From: an uncultured Bacilli bacterium
Lineage (GTDB): Bacteria > Bacillota_I > Bacilli_A > RF39 > UBA660
Reading direction: 5' to 3'
DNA: 35,876 nt
Assembly (NCBI GenBank): GCA_905235065.1
Contig: CAJOJR010000008.1
Coordinates: 1-35,876 of the forward strand
Of the stretch, positions 1 through 9,203 are shown piece after piece. Every line of letters starts with the position of its first letter. Position 1 is the stretch's first letter. The translations under genes were made by a program, and so were the position numbers. The notes beneath the pieces were generated by a model, which did not search any database, was not told the origin of the DNA, and was given only the letters and a program-made list of their open reading frames with translations.

Positions 1-33
1 ACAAGCTGCAATCAAAGCAAAGAATAAATAGTT

Positions 34-63
34 GAGATTGAGTGAAAGCTCAATCTCTTTTTG
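34..63 (+). terminator. Rho-independent terminator of the upstream (truncated) gene
   Basis: GAGATTGAG-tgaaag-CTCAATCTC 9-bp stem followed by TTTTT. Confidence 0.8.
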
Positions 64-93
64 TGATATAATGTTAGTTAGAGGTGATACAAT

Positions 94-681
94 TTGATAG
101 TTATATTCGAAGGATTGGATAATTGTGGTAAGACAACTTTGGTTAAAATGCTAAAGGATTACTATGAAAGTATAGGAGTTCCTGCAGAAGTTTCTAAAGA
201 ATTTGAAACTAATATTGGTATAGAACTAAAGAAAATGGCTATTGAAGGTACTTTAGATTCAATTTTAAAAGCATATTTATTTGCTGCAGATAGATATATA
301 AGAATGAAAAATATTAGTAGTGAAGATATAAAAAATAAAATATTGTTATTTGATAGATATGTTCCATCTGCTATTGCATATAGAATGGCAGAAGGTGTTG
401 ATAAAGATTTTGTTTTAAATATTAATTCAGTTTTTCCTAAGGCAGATATAGGTTTCTTTATTGATATTACTCCTGAAGAGTCAGTAAAAAGAAATTCTGA
501 TACAAAATTTAATATTAAATCATCAGTGGAACATTTAGACGAGGTTAGAAAATCATACTTATCAATTTTGAATGAAAATAATTTAATATATATTAATGGT
601 ATGCAACCAATAGAGCAAATATTTAATGAAGTATTACAAAGAATAGAGGAGTATAGAAAAAACAATGTCAAAAGAATTTGA
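94..681 (+). CDS. dTMP kinase-like / deoxynucleotide kinase
   Basis: 195 aa; N-terminal P-loop MIVIFEGLDNCGKTT, DRY motif (LLFDRYVPS), TTG start with SD gaggtgat; extended -10 TGATATAAT at 64-72. Confidence 0.75.
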   Translation: MIVIFEGLDNCGKTTLVKMLKDYYESIGVPAEVSKEFETNIGIELKKMAIEGTLDSILKAYLFAADRYIRMKNISSEDIKNKILLFDRYVPSAIAYRMAEGVDKDFVLNINSVFPKADIGFFIDITPEESVKRNSDTKFNIKSSVEHLDEVRKSYLSILNENNLIYINGMQPIEQIFNEVLQRIEEYRKNNVKRI

Positions 682-1252
682 AGATTTAATGTTACAAATA
701 AAAAAGTGTGAACTTTGTAAAGAAAAATTTGGTTTTAAACCTCATCCTATAATATTAGGAAATGAAAATTCAAAGATTGTTCAAATTAGTCAAGCTCCTT
801 CTGCTACAGTTCATCAAACATTGAAACCATTTACGGACTTAAGTGGAAAAAAACTAAAATATGAGTGGTATAAAATAAGCGATGATGATTTCTACAACCC
901 AGATAATTTCTATATAGCTGCACTTGCACATTGTTATCCAGGGAAAGATAAAAATGGGAACGATAGAATACCCCCAAAAATTTGTTATGATACATGGATA
1001 AAAAAAGAATTACAGTATATTAATAATAAACTTTATATTATAATTGGTGCTAAATCAGCTAAAGTATTTTTTCCTAATGAAAACTTTAATGATTTGATAT
1101 TTAAAGATAATTATATTAATGGAAAACTTACTATTGTTTTACCACATCCATCACCATTAAATATAAAATGGTTTAAAGATCATCCAGAATTTATGAAAAA
1201 TAGAATTTATAAAATAAGAAACATAATAAATAAAGTATTGGAGGAACAGTAA
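665..1252 (+). CDS. Uracil-DNA glycosylase superfamily protein
   Basis: 195 aa; KCELC, ISQAPS, and C-terminal LPHPSPLNIKW motif typical of the UDG superfamily; overlaps the upstream CDS. Confidence 0.7.
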   Translation: MSKEFEDLMLQIKKCELCKEKFGFKPHPIILGNENSKIVQISQAPSATVHQTLKPFTDLSGKKLKYEWYKISDDDFYNPDNFYIAALAHCYPGKDKNGNDRIPPKICYDTWIKKELQYINNKLYIIIGAKSAKVFFPNENFNDLIFKDNYINGKLTIVLPHPSPLNIKWFKDHPEFMKNRIYKIRNIINKVLEEQ

Positions 1253-1569
1253 TGATAGATTTAAAAAAAATACAAAAAGATGTATATCAAAATAAACTAG
1301 ACAAAGGGTTTAATGTTACAGATGTAAATAAGGAATTTTGCTTAACTTATGGAGAAGTAGCGGAAGCTTATGAAGCCTGGAGGAAGAAAGATGATGCTGT
1401 TGGAGAAGAAATAGCTGATGTTGTAATATACTTACTAGGATTATCTGAAATATTAAATATAGATTTAGAAAAAGAAATTTTAAACAAAGTAAATAAAAAT
1501 AAACATCGTGAGTACAAAATAATAAATGGTGTAAATACAAGAATCAAAGAATATGAAGAAACAAAATAA
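1252..1569 (+). CDS. MazG-like nucleotide pyrophosphohydrolase
   Basis: 105 aa; EVAEAYEAWRKKDDAVGEEIADVVIYLLGLSEILNIDLEKEILNKVNKNKHR, the classic EExxE...ExxD MazG pattern; TAATG overlap with the UDG gene. Confidence 0.8.
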   Translation: MIDLKKIQKDVYQNKLDKGFNVTDVNKEFCLTYGEVAEAYEAWRKKDDAVGEEIADVVIYLLGLSEILNIDLEKEILNKVNKNKHREYKIINGVNTRIKEYEETK

Positions 1570-1632
1570 ATATTAACATACGCGAGAAAAGGAAATATTA
1601 TTAAAGAAAAAAATATAGATGAATAAGTAAAT

Positions 1633-1881
1633 TTGGTAAATAAGGAAAGTAGATTTAATACTTCAAAACAAATATGGCTCTTATGTATAGGAATAATTTT
1701 TATAAGTTTTTCATTAGCATTTAGTAATAAAATAAATGTTATTCTTTTAGAAATTCTCTCAACGATTGGTTCTTTTTCTATATGGGAATCTGCGAATAGT
1801 TGGTTGATAGAAAGAAAATTAATTGCTAAGAAAAAAATCAAATTTAAAAGATTAAAAAATGCAGAAATTAAATTTAATTAA
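1633..1881 (+). CDS. Small membrane protein of unknown function (possibly the C-terminal remnant of a longer protein)
   Basis: 82 aa, two hydrophobic segments; TTG start with weak RBS. Confidence 0.4.
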   Translation: MVNKESRFNTSKQIWLLCIGIIFISFSLAFSNKINVILLEILSTIGSFSIWESANSWLIERKLIAKKKIKFKRLKNAEIKFN

Positions 1882-1946
1882 TTTTGGTATTATTTTGACA
1901 AATATGATTTATAACATGCTATAATATATTTGAGAGGAGAAAGATA

Positions 1947-2519
1947 ATGAAAGATATATTTAAAAGAACAACTACTTCAATTATTTGTTCATCTGTTATT
2001 GCTTGTGTTATTGGCCTAATAATGGCAATAAATCCTAGCATGTCAATAAAAACAATTGGAATTGTAGCATCAATCTATATTATTTTGCATGGCATAGTTT
2101 TAATAATATTAGACATTAAAACAAGTGAGAATTATGTTCCATTTGAAGGCATGGCATCAGGAATATTATCTGTTATATTGGGAATTATACTTCTTGGAAA
2201 ACCAGACATTCTTTCAACTGTATTTACAATTGCAATTGGTGTGTGGGTTGCTTTATCAAGTATTAATTCAATTAAAATGGCCATATCAATAAGAAAAGAA
2301 GAAGTACCTTGGATTTTATTACTTTTATTTGGAATTATTGATTTAATTATTGGTATTATTGTTGTATTTAATCCATTTGAGGCGTCATTATCAATAACAG
2401 TATTTGCAGGAATAATGATTATAATCCATTCAATTATAAATATAATTGCTATGATGATAATTAAAAAGGATGCAAAAAAGATAAGTAAAGCAATTGAAAA
2501 GAGATTAAAAGAAATTTAG
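1947..2519 (+). CDS. HdeD/DUF308 family multi-pass membrane protein
   Basis: 190 aa; six hydrophobic segments in the DUF308 pattern (GLIMAINPSMSIKTIGIVASIYIILHGI...); SD gagaggagaaag. Confidence 0.7.
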   Translation: MKDIFKRTTTSIICSSVIACVIGLIMAINPSMSIKTIGIVASIYIILHGIVLIILDIKTSENYVPFEGMASGILSVILGIILLGKPDILSTVFTIAIGVWVALSSINSIKMAISIRKEEVPWILLLLFGIIDLIIGIIVVFNPFEASLSITVFAGIMIIIHSIINIIAMMIIKKDAKKISKAIEKRLKEI

Positions 2520-2567
2520 AGATTTATTGAATAAATTTGATTTTAATTGCTTAGCATAATTGTGAAG

Positions 2568-2596
2568 AAATCAGATATTTTATTATCTGATTTTTT
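2568..2596 (+). terminator. Rho-independent terminator
   Basis: AAATCAGATA-ttttat-TATCTGATTT followed by a T tract. Confidence 0.8.
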
Positions 2597-2601
2597 ATGC
2601 C

Positions 2602-2649
2602 TTGACAATATATAGGGAACTATATATAATGTATATAGGAACCTATATA
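2602..2649 (+). promoter_or_regulatory. Sigma-A promoter (TTGACA-N17-TATAAT) with two MarR-type palindromic operators
   Basis: -35 at 2602-2607, -10 at 2625-2630; operators TATATAG-GGAA-CTATATA (2609-2626) and TATATAGG-AA-CCTATATA (2632-2649). Confidence 0.85.
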
Positions 2650-2663
2650 GAAAGGAAAATAAC

Positions 2664-3083
2664 ATGAAAAATAAGAAAATAGCTATTTTAATTAAAAGGC
2701 TTGCACTAGAATTTGATAAAATTGCCAATCCTAGTTTATCACCTTACGATTTGACACCAACACAATTTAAGATACTTAAATATTTATACGATCACGACAA
2801 TGTAATTGGAATGGATATTCAAAACGAATATTCTATGACTAATCCAACAGTTACAGGAATTATACAAAATATGGAATCTGGCGGTTGGATAGAAAGAGTA
2901 CCAAATCCAAATGATTCTAGAAGTAAGATTATTAAACTTACTAAAAAATCATTAGATAAAAAAGAAATATTATATAACCTGGGAGAAAACCTTGAAAAAG
3001 AATTTACAAAAGACTTGACAAAAGAAGAACAGAAACAACTATTAAATTTATTAAATAAAATGATGGAGGGAATAAATAAATGA
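2664..3083 (+). CDS. MarR family transcriptional regulator
   Basis: 139 aa; winged-helix LTPTQFKILKYLYDHD...MTNPTVTGIIQNMESGGWIERVPNPNDSRSKIIKLT. Confidence 0.9.
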   Translation: MKNKKIAILIKRLALEFDKIANPSLSPYDLTPTQFKILKYLYDHDNVIGMDIQNEYSMTNPTVTGIIQNMESGGWIERVPNPNDSRSKIIKLTKKSLDKKEILYNLGENLEKEFTKDLTKEEQKQLLNLLNKMMEGINK

Positions 3084-4081
3084 AAGTAATAACTATAGAA
3101 GAACATATAACAAGTGAAGACGCTTTAGAAAGTATGATGAAATCACCAGCAGGAGATTTTGGAAAAGATAGAATGAGATTCTTTATGGAGAAAGCAACTG
3201 TAGATGGCAAGTTGACTGATACGGAAAATATTAGAATACCTTATATGGACAAAGTTGGCATTGATATGCAATTATTATCTTATATTAATTTAGCATCTTC
3301 AAATCTTATAGGAGAAGAAAGAACTAATACATGTATTAGAGGAAATGATTTCTTAAAAGAACAAACTCTTAAACATCCAGATAGATTTGGAGCTTTCGCA
3401 ACACTTCCATTATGGGATGTTGAAGCATCAGTTAAAGAATTAGAAAGATGTGTAAAAGAATATGGGTTTAAAGGGGCTTTAGTACAAGGCAAAGTTGATG
3501 GACACTTTTTAGATGAAAAGCAATATATCCCATTATTTGAAAAGGCAGAGGAATTAGATGTACCAATATATTTCCATCCGTCGTTTCCAGTAAAAGAAAT
3601 TCAAGATTACTATTATAATTCTAAAGATGGAAGTTGGAGTAATGAAGTTGCTAATGAATTTTCATCAGCCGGATTTGGTTGGCATATAGATATAGGTATT
3701 CAAGTAGTTAGAATGATTTTATCAGGAATATTTGATAGATGTCCAAATTTAAAAATCATTACTGGTCACTGGGGAGAAGGAATGATAGCCATGCTAGATA
3801 GAATGGACTATATGATGCCTAAAAGTCAAACTGGCTTAAAAAAGAATATTTCTGAATATTATAAAGATAATATTTATGTAACACCAAGTGGAATAGAATC
3901 TCTAGTCAATCTAGAAGCAGTAACTAAATATATGGGAGCAGATCATATTATTTGGGCAGTAGATTATCCATATTTAATGAATGATACAGTAGTAGATTTT
4001 CTTATGAATAGTAATTTAACTGATGAAGAAAAAGAACTTATTTCGCATAAGAATGCTGAAAAATTATTTAAGTTAAATTAA
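3080..4081 (+). CDS. Amidohydrolase-2 family protein (ACMSD / gamma-resorcylate decarboxylase-like)
   Basis: 333 aa; N-terminal EEH metal motif, FHPSFP, TGHWGEG and WAVDYPY motifs; ATGA overlap with the marR stop. Confidence 0.8.
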   Translation: MKVITIEEHITSEDALESMMKSPAGDFGKDRMRFFMEKATVDGKLTDTENIRIPYMDKVGIDMQLLSYINLASSNLIGEERTNTCIRGNDFLKEQTLKHPDRFGAFATLPLWDVEASVKELERCVKEYGFKGALVQGKVDGHFLDEKQYIPLFEKAEELDVPIYFHPSFPVKEIQDYYYNSKDGSWSNEVANEFSSAGFGWHIDIGIQVVRMILSGIFDRCPNLKIITGHWGEGMIAMLDRMDYMMPKSQTGLKKNISEYYKDNIYVTPSGIESLVNLEAVTKYMGADHIIWAVDYPYLMNDTVVDFLMNSNLTDEEKELISHKNAEKLFKLN

Positions 4082-4094
4082 TGGAAGTGGTTAT

Positions 4095-4841
4095 ATGAAA
4101 AGAAATGATCCATCATGGAATCCATGGCATGGATGTCATAAATATAGTGAGGGCTGTAAAAATTGTTTTATGTATTTTTTAGATAAGACTAGAGGTCACG
4201 ACGGAAGCCAAATATATAAAACAAAGACTGACTTTAATTTACCATTAAAAAAAGATAGACAAGGAAATTACAAAATTAAATCAGGAGAATTTGTTAGAGT
4301 ATGTATGTCTAGTGATTTCTTTTTAGAAGAAGCTGATGAATGGAGAGAAGAAGTATGGGAAATGATAAAACGAAGACCAGATGTTACATTTTCACTTTTA
4401 ACTAAAAGAGCTAGTAGAATTAAAGACCATTTACCTAAAGATTGGGGTGATGGCTGGGATAATGTAACTATTGCTGTATCATGTGAAAATCAAAAAAGAG
4501 CTGATGAAAGAATACCATTACTTCTAGAAGTGCCTGCCAAACATAAATGGGTTAGTCTAAAACCAATGATAGAGGAGATTGATATAGATAAATATCTATC
4601 AACTGGTCAAATAGAAATGGTTCTATTAGGCGGTGAAAACTATGAGGGAGATAGACCACTACACTATGAGTGGGTAGAAAAAGTATATAAACAATGTCTA
4701 AAATATGATGTAGAATTCATCTTTGGACAAACAGGAAATTTTTTTGTTAAAGATGGTAAAACATATCACATAGATTATAAAGACCAAATTAATCAAGCCT
4801 TAAAATCAGGCTTGCAAAAAAGAAAAGAAAATAGTAAATAA
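4095..4841 (+). CDS. DUF5131 (phage Gp37/Gp68-like) family protein
   Basis: 248 aa; WNPWHGCHKYSEGCKNCF Cys cluster, VCMSSDFF, LLTKRASRI, VSCENQKRADERIP, VLLGGENYEG motifs. Confidence 0.8.
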   Translation: MKRNDPSWNPWHGCHKYSEGCKNCFMYFLDKTRGHDGSQIYKTKTDFNLPLKKDRQGNYKIKSGEFVRVCMSSDFFLEEADEWREEVWEMIKRRPDVTFSLLTKRASRIKDHLPKDWGDGWDNVTIAVSCENQKRADERIPLLLEVPAKHKWVSLKPMIEEIDIDKYLSTGQIEMVLLGGENYEGDRPLHYEWVEKVYKQCLKYDVEFIFGQTGNFFVKDGKTYHIDYKDQINQALKSGLQKRKENSK

Positions 4842-4854
4842 AGGAGAAATGAAA

Positions 4855-5616
4855 ATGAAAGATATATTTAATTTAAAAGGGAAATATGCTTTGGTAGTAG
4901 GGGCATCTTCGGGAATAGGAAGACAAATGGCAAAAGCCTTAGCGGAACAAGGAGTTAATGTTGCAGTAGCAGCAAGAAGAGTTGAAAAATTAGAAGAGTT
5001 AAAAGGTGAACTTGAGAAATTAGATATAAAATGTATTGCAGTATCATGTGATGTTTCTGATGAAGAAAGTATTAAAAGTTGTGTAGCTACAGTTATAAAT
5101 GATTTTGGTAGAATTGATATTTTATGTAATAATGCTGGTATTGATTTATTTGGAGATTTTTTTACTTATAGTACTGAAAATTGGGATAAAACAATGGATA
5201 CCAATATTAAAGGTATGTTCATAATGAGTAGAGAAGTAGGAAAAATCATGAAAGAACAAAATTCTGGAAGAATTATTAATACTGCCTCTATTGGAGGACG
5301 ATTTGCATCAGAAGGAAATATTGCATACTATGCATCTAAAGGAGCAGTTATTAACTTCACTCGTGCTCTAGCAGCTGATATGGCACCATATAACGTATGT
5401 GTAAATGCTATTGCTCCAGGAGTATTTGACACTGAATTAACTCATGATACCCTAGATACTCCATTTGGACAAAGTTCTCTAGAACGTACTCCGTTAAAAA
5501 GATTTGGAAAAGATGGAGATTTAGATGGAATTCTTATTTATTTTGCATCAGATGCATGTAGTTATTGTACTGGTCAAACTATCTTTGTAGATGGTGGAGT
5601 AACCATGTTATTATAG
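4855..5616 (+). CDS. SDR family NAD(P)-dependent oxidoreductase
   Basis: VVGASSGIGRQMA cofactor motif, NNAG, S-YYASK catalytic motif, FVDGG C-terminus; the track start at 4849 is also possible. Confidence 0.9.
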   Translation: MKDIFNLKGKYALVVGASSGIGRQMAKALAEQGVNVAVAARRVEKLEELKGELEKLDIKCIAVSCDVSDEESIKSCVATVINDFGRIDILCNNAGIDLFGDFFTYSTENWDKTMDTNIKGMFIMSREVGKIMKEQNSGRIINTASIGGRFASEGNIAYYASKGAVINFTRALAADMAPYNVCVNAIAPGVFDTELTHDTLDTPFGQSSLERTPLKRFGKDGDLDGILIYFASDACSYCTGQTIFVDGGVTMLL

Positions 5617-5627
5617 GAGATGATTTA

Positions 5628-6497
5628 ATGAAAACAATAATTATAACTGGAGCAAATTCAGGATTGGGATTAGAAACAGCTAAAAAGGTAGCAAATAATA
5701 AAGATTATGAGATAATACTTGCTTGTAGAAATATTGATAAAGGAAATAATGCAAAAGAAGAAATAGTAAATATTACTGAGAATAATAATATTAAAGTATT
5801 AGAACTTGATACATCATCATTAGAATCAGTTAGGAATTTTGTGCAAGAATTTAAGAAACTAAATAAAAAAATATATGGACTTGTTAATAATGCAGGAATA
5901 TCTCCTATGGGGCATGATGGTTTATCAGTTGATGGAATTGAAATTGTATGTGCAACAAATTATTTAGGACACTTCTTACTTACTAATTTACTTCTTCCTT
6001 ATATGGAAGAGGATGGAAAGATATTCAATGTAACAAGTGATATGCATAATCCTCCTGGAGGAATTGAATGGAGAGACCCAGAACTTTTATTTCACCCAAT
6101 AGAAAATGATAGAAGAAAATATTCTTATTCTAAACTATGTAATATTTATTTTACATATGAATTAGACGAGATATTAAGAAAAGATAATTCTAATATTTTA
6201 GTAAATGCTTTTAATCCAGGTATGATGAACACCAATTTTAGTGGAGGTCATAACAGTAAAGCAAGAACTGCTATGGTTAAACTAACTATGCCAGAAAGAC
6301 TTGGAGATTTAGATAAATCTTCTACTGCACTTTCTGAATTAGTAGTTAATGATAAATATAAAGATTCAGGAAAATATTACGATAGAAGTACTAAGTATAT
6401 TAATTCATCAGAATTATCATACAATGTGGAAAACAGAAAAGATTTATGGAATAAAAGTGTTCTAATTACTGGATTAGAAAAAGGAAACATAAAATGA
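5628..6497 (+). CDS. SDR family oxidoreductase (retinol dehydrogenase / WWOX-like subgroup)
   Basis: ITGANSGLGLETA, NNAGIS, YSYSKLCN; start moved from 5565 to ATG 5628 with SD aggagatg. Confidence 0.85.
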   Translation: MKTIIITGANSGLGLETAKKVANNKDYEIILACRNIDKGNNAKEEIVNITENNNIKVLELDTSSLESVRNFVQEFKKLNKKIYGLVNNAGISPMGHDGLSVDGIEIVCATNYLGHFLLTNLLLPYMEEDGKIFNVTSDMHNPPGGIEWRDPELLFHPIENDRRKYSYSKLCNIYFTYELDEILRKDNSNILVNAFNPGMMNTNFSGGHNSKARTAMVKLTMPERLGDLDKSSTALSELVVNDKYKDSGKYYDRSTKYINSSELSYNVENRKDLWNKSVLITGLEKGNIK

Positions 6498-6847
6498 GAA
6501 AAATAGCACTAATTTTAATTGCTATTATAGTATTGATTACAGGCTGTGCTAAAAAAGAAAATACAGCACCGGTAATAGAATATCAATCTGATGGAAGAGT
6601 TCATATAATTAAAGATGCAACTTTTGAAAAAGATAAATTGGATCATTACTTGTTTTGTCCTACAGAAGAGGATACATCAGATAATTGTAAATGGAAAATC
6701 GCTTTATCAGATTCAGTTGATGTAGCAAGAGTTGGTAAATGGTATTTTTATTTTAAAGGTATTTCAAAAAATGGAGAAGAATCTCCAATATCAAATGTAG
6801 TATATGTAGAAAGAACCGAAGAAGAATTAAAGAGAGTGATGGAGTGA
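6494..6847 (+). CDS. Small lipoprotein
   Basis: 117 aa; signal peptide with lipobox LITGC; ATGA overlap with the upstream SDR. Confidence 0.65.
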   Translation: MRKIALILIAIIVLITGCAKKENTAPVIEYQSDGRVHIIKDATFEKDKLDHYLFCPTEEDTSDNCKWKIALSDSVDVARVGKWYFYFKGISKNGEESPISNVVYVERTEEELKRVME

Positions 6848-6851
6848 TTTT

Positions 6852-7847
6852 ATGAATAAAAAGAAAATATTAGCAATCATTTTAATCATAACACTACTTG
6901 TAATAGGAGGCTATTTTGTGTTTAAAAGATATGTGACAATAGGAGTTAAACAATTAGATAAAAATGAAGAAACAATAATTGATTACACAAATATAAATGA
7001 AGGAATAGAAAAATATGAAGATTCAAACGGAGATATAGCATATATTCCTTCAGACTTCAAAGTATCCTCCAAAAAAGATGAACAAACAATTAGTACTGGA
7101 CTTGTAGTAATAGGTCCTGATGGGAGTGAATTTGTATGGATACCTACAACTAAAACTAAGTTTGAAAGAATCAATTTTGCTCCAAGTGGTATATGGAATT
7201 CTAGTTATGAATTATCTGATTCTAAATCAAATAATGCCTATTATGATGAAATTGATGGGGCAGAATATATCAATATGAAAAATAGTGTAGAAAAATATGG
7301 TGGATTTTATATAGGTAGATATGAAGCAAGTAGATCAGATAATGATAATATTCCATCAGTTAAGAGAATAACTAAAAATGATAATGGTAGAATATGGACA
7401 AATATTTCTCCACAAGATATGAAAATAGTATGTAATAATATGTACTCTGATAATGATACAGTGCAAGGTTTTCTTACTTATGGAATAAACTTTGATACTA
7501 CATTACAGTGGCTAGTAGATAGTGGCTCCAAAACAGAAGAAGATATAAGAGTTGATAGCACAAGTTGGGGTAATTATAGTAATAACACATTTACTGGAAA
7601 TGTTAAATCAGGTACAACAGGAATGTTTGAAGAAACAAAAGCAAATAATATCTATGATTTAGCAGGTAATTATTGGGAATGGACTCAAGAGAGATATGGA
7701 GATAATTATGTTATGAGAAGTGGTGGATATAACTTAATGGGAGGAGAATGTACTGGATCATCATTTCCTGCAGCAAATCGAGATCCATTACCAGGTAATA
7801 ATCATCATCCAAATGTTACATTTAGAGTATCTTTATATTTAAAATAG
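6852..7847 (+). CDS. SUMF1/formylglycine-generating-enzyme-like domain protein with N-terminal membrane anchor
   Basis: 331 aa; FVWIPTTK, GGFYIGRYEAS, NIYDLAGNYWEWTQERYGDNYVMRSGGY, FRVSL. Confidence 0.7.
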   Translation: MNKKKILAIILIITLLVIGGYFVFKRYVTIGVKQLDKNEETIIDYTNINEGIEKYEDSNGDIAYIPSDFKVSSKKDEQTISTGLVVIGPDGSEFVWIPTTKTKFERINFAPSGIWNSSYELSDSKSNNAYYDEIDGAEYINMKNSVEKYGGFYIGRYEASRSDNDNIPSVKRITKNDNGRIWTNISPQDMKIVCNNMYSDNDTVQGFLTYGINFDTTLQWLVDSGSKTEEDIRVDSTSWGNYSNNTFTGNVKSGTTGMFEETKANNIYDLAGNYWEWTQERYGDNYVMRSGGYNLMGGECTGSSFPAANRDPLPGNNHHPNVTFRVSLYLK

Positions 7848-7879
7848 AATGATCGCAAGATTAAGATATTACGAACTTA

Positions 7880-7905
7880 TAAAGCAGGGAAAAATCTGCT
7901 TTTTG
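7880..7905 (+). terminator. Rho-independent terminator closing the MarR operon
   Basis: AAGCAG-ggaaaaat-CTGCTT-TTTG. Confidence 0.65.
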
Positions 7906-7943
7906 TTTGTATGATATAATATTAACAAGTGAGGAGGAATTAT

Positions 7944-8240
7944 GTGAAAAATAACCATTGGGATGAAATTTATAAACTTGCTAAGCAATATTATAATGAA
8001 AATGGTAATCTTTTAATTCCATTTCGCTATGCAACAATAGATAAAATACAATTAGGAAGATGGATAGGAACACAAAGAGGATTATATAAAGAAAATAATA
8101 TATCAAAAGAAAGAATAGATTTACTTGTTAGAAGAAATTCAACAACTAAAAAATTAGAATAAGCTAGATATAAAAGTATCAAAAAAAATATTAGTGAGGA
8201 TGAATATAAAAAAATTATGTAATGAATAATTTGATTTGGT
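7944..8240 (+). pseudogene. Truncated helicase-associated (HA) domain protein remnant
   Basis: WDEIYKLAKQYYNENGNLLIPFRYATIDKIQLGRWIGTQRGLYKENNISKERIDLL matches the HA-repeat pattern, then degenerates; in-frame coding-like sequence continues past the stop at 8160. Confidence 0.5.
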
Positions 8241-8257
8241 AAGTAAAGGAGTAAAAG

Positions 8258-8285
8258 AAAAGACTAGAATAATCTAGTCTTTATT
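8258..8285. terminator. Bidirectional terminator between convergent units
   Basis: AAAGACTAGA-ataa-TCTAGTCTTT. Confidence 0.75.
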
Positions 8286-9051
8286 TATTTTCTCTTTTTA
8301 TTAATTTAGCGTGAAGTACAAGTCTTTCTGTTTTACTATAACAAGTTGATAATGTTAATACTTGATCATCTTTAGAAACATTAGCATTAAAATTGTAATA
8401 ACTTCTTCTTTGTATCATACTTAAAAAGTTTTCAAATTCTTTATCGGTATTGAATCTAACTTTAATATAATCACTAGTGGTACGTATGTGATAAACACTA
8501 AATACTTGCCATAAAGTATTTTCATTTTCAGTAGATAATTTAATAATATGATTGTTTGAATTATTTAACCAATTATTTTTAAGAATATTTCTTAATGAAC
8601 CAAACATAGTTTTATTACGCATACTATGAGCATATAAAACTGTGTTTTTATCATTTAATAAATTATTCTTATAATCTAAAAATACCCAACCAGCATTATT
8701 ATACGATTTATCAAATGAATGTTTTAAATAGTAATTATTATCTTTTCCTTGCACAAACGGATAATTGATATTTGTTCCGTTTACAACAATCCATCCTTTA
8801 ACATCTGGGTTAATAGATTTTAATTTGTTGAAGTCAGCACTCACTAAATTCATATTAGAATTACTTTTTTGTGTAGCCTCATTGTTACTACCATTTTCAT
8901 CTATTTCAATAACTTCGACATTTTCTTCTATTTTTTTCAATTGTATATTTGTATTTTTCTCTTCAATCTTATACATAATAAGAGAGTAAGCAGAGTAAAC
9001 AAGTCCGATAGCAAATATTATAGTAAGTATATTTATAATTTTCTTTTTCAT
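8281..9051 (-). CDS. Class B sortase
   Basis: N-terminal TM, INPDVKGWIVVNGTNINYPFVQGKDNNYYLKHSF, LYAHSM, catalytic TLSTCYSKTERLVLHAKL; ATG chosen at MKKKI. Confidence 0.85.
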   Translation of the reverse strand: MKKKIINILTIIFAIGLVYSAYSLIMYKIEEKNTNIQLKKIEENVEVIEIDENGSNNEATQKSNSNMNLVSADFNKLKSINPDVKGWIVVNGTNINYPFVQGKDNNYYLKHSFDKSYNNAGWVFLDYKNNLLNDKNTVLYAHSMRNKTMFGSLRNILKNNWLNNSNNHIIKLSTENENTLWQVFSVYHIRTTSDYIKVRFNTDKEFENFLSMIQRRSYYNFNANVSKDDQVLTLSTCYSKTERLVLHAKLIKRENK

Positions 9052-9138
9052 TAAATGCATCACCAAACTAATTATACCAAATAATGAATTAAATAAATAA
9101 TACTTTATTATATATTAAGGATAAATTTTAAAAATGAG

Positions 9139-9167
9139 TTGACAAATTACCGCTAAAGATGTATTAT
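9139..9167 (+). promoter_or_regulatory. Sigma-A promoter of the surface protein gene
   Basis: TTGACA-N17-TATTAT. Confidence 0.7.
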
Positions 9168-9203
9168 ATAAAGCAAATTCCATTTGAGAGGGGGAAAATA
9201 AAA

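Noticed and set aside
162-671. 169-aa minus-strand ORF
   Set aside because: Antisense shadow of the dTMP-kinase-like gene; no SD or recognisable motifs.
1316-1841. Minus-strand ORFs of 74 and 157 aa
   Set aside because: Overlap the MazG and small membrane protein genes; low-complexity Phe/Leu/Ile/Ser composition typical of antisense AT-rich DNA.
1895-1925. TTGACA-N19-TATAAT promoter upstream of the DUF308 gene
   Set aside because: Spacer of 19 bp is long; plausible but not strong enough to list as a feature.
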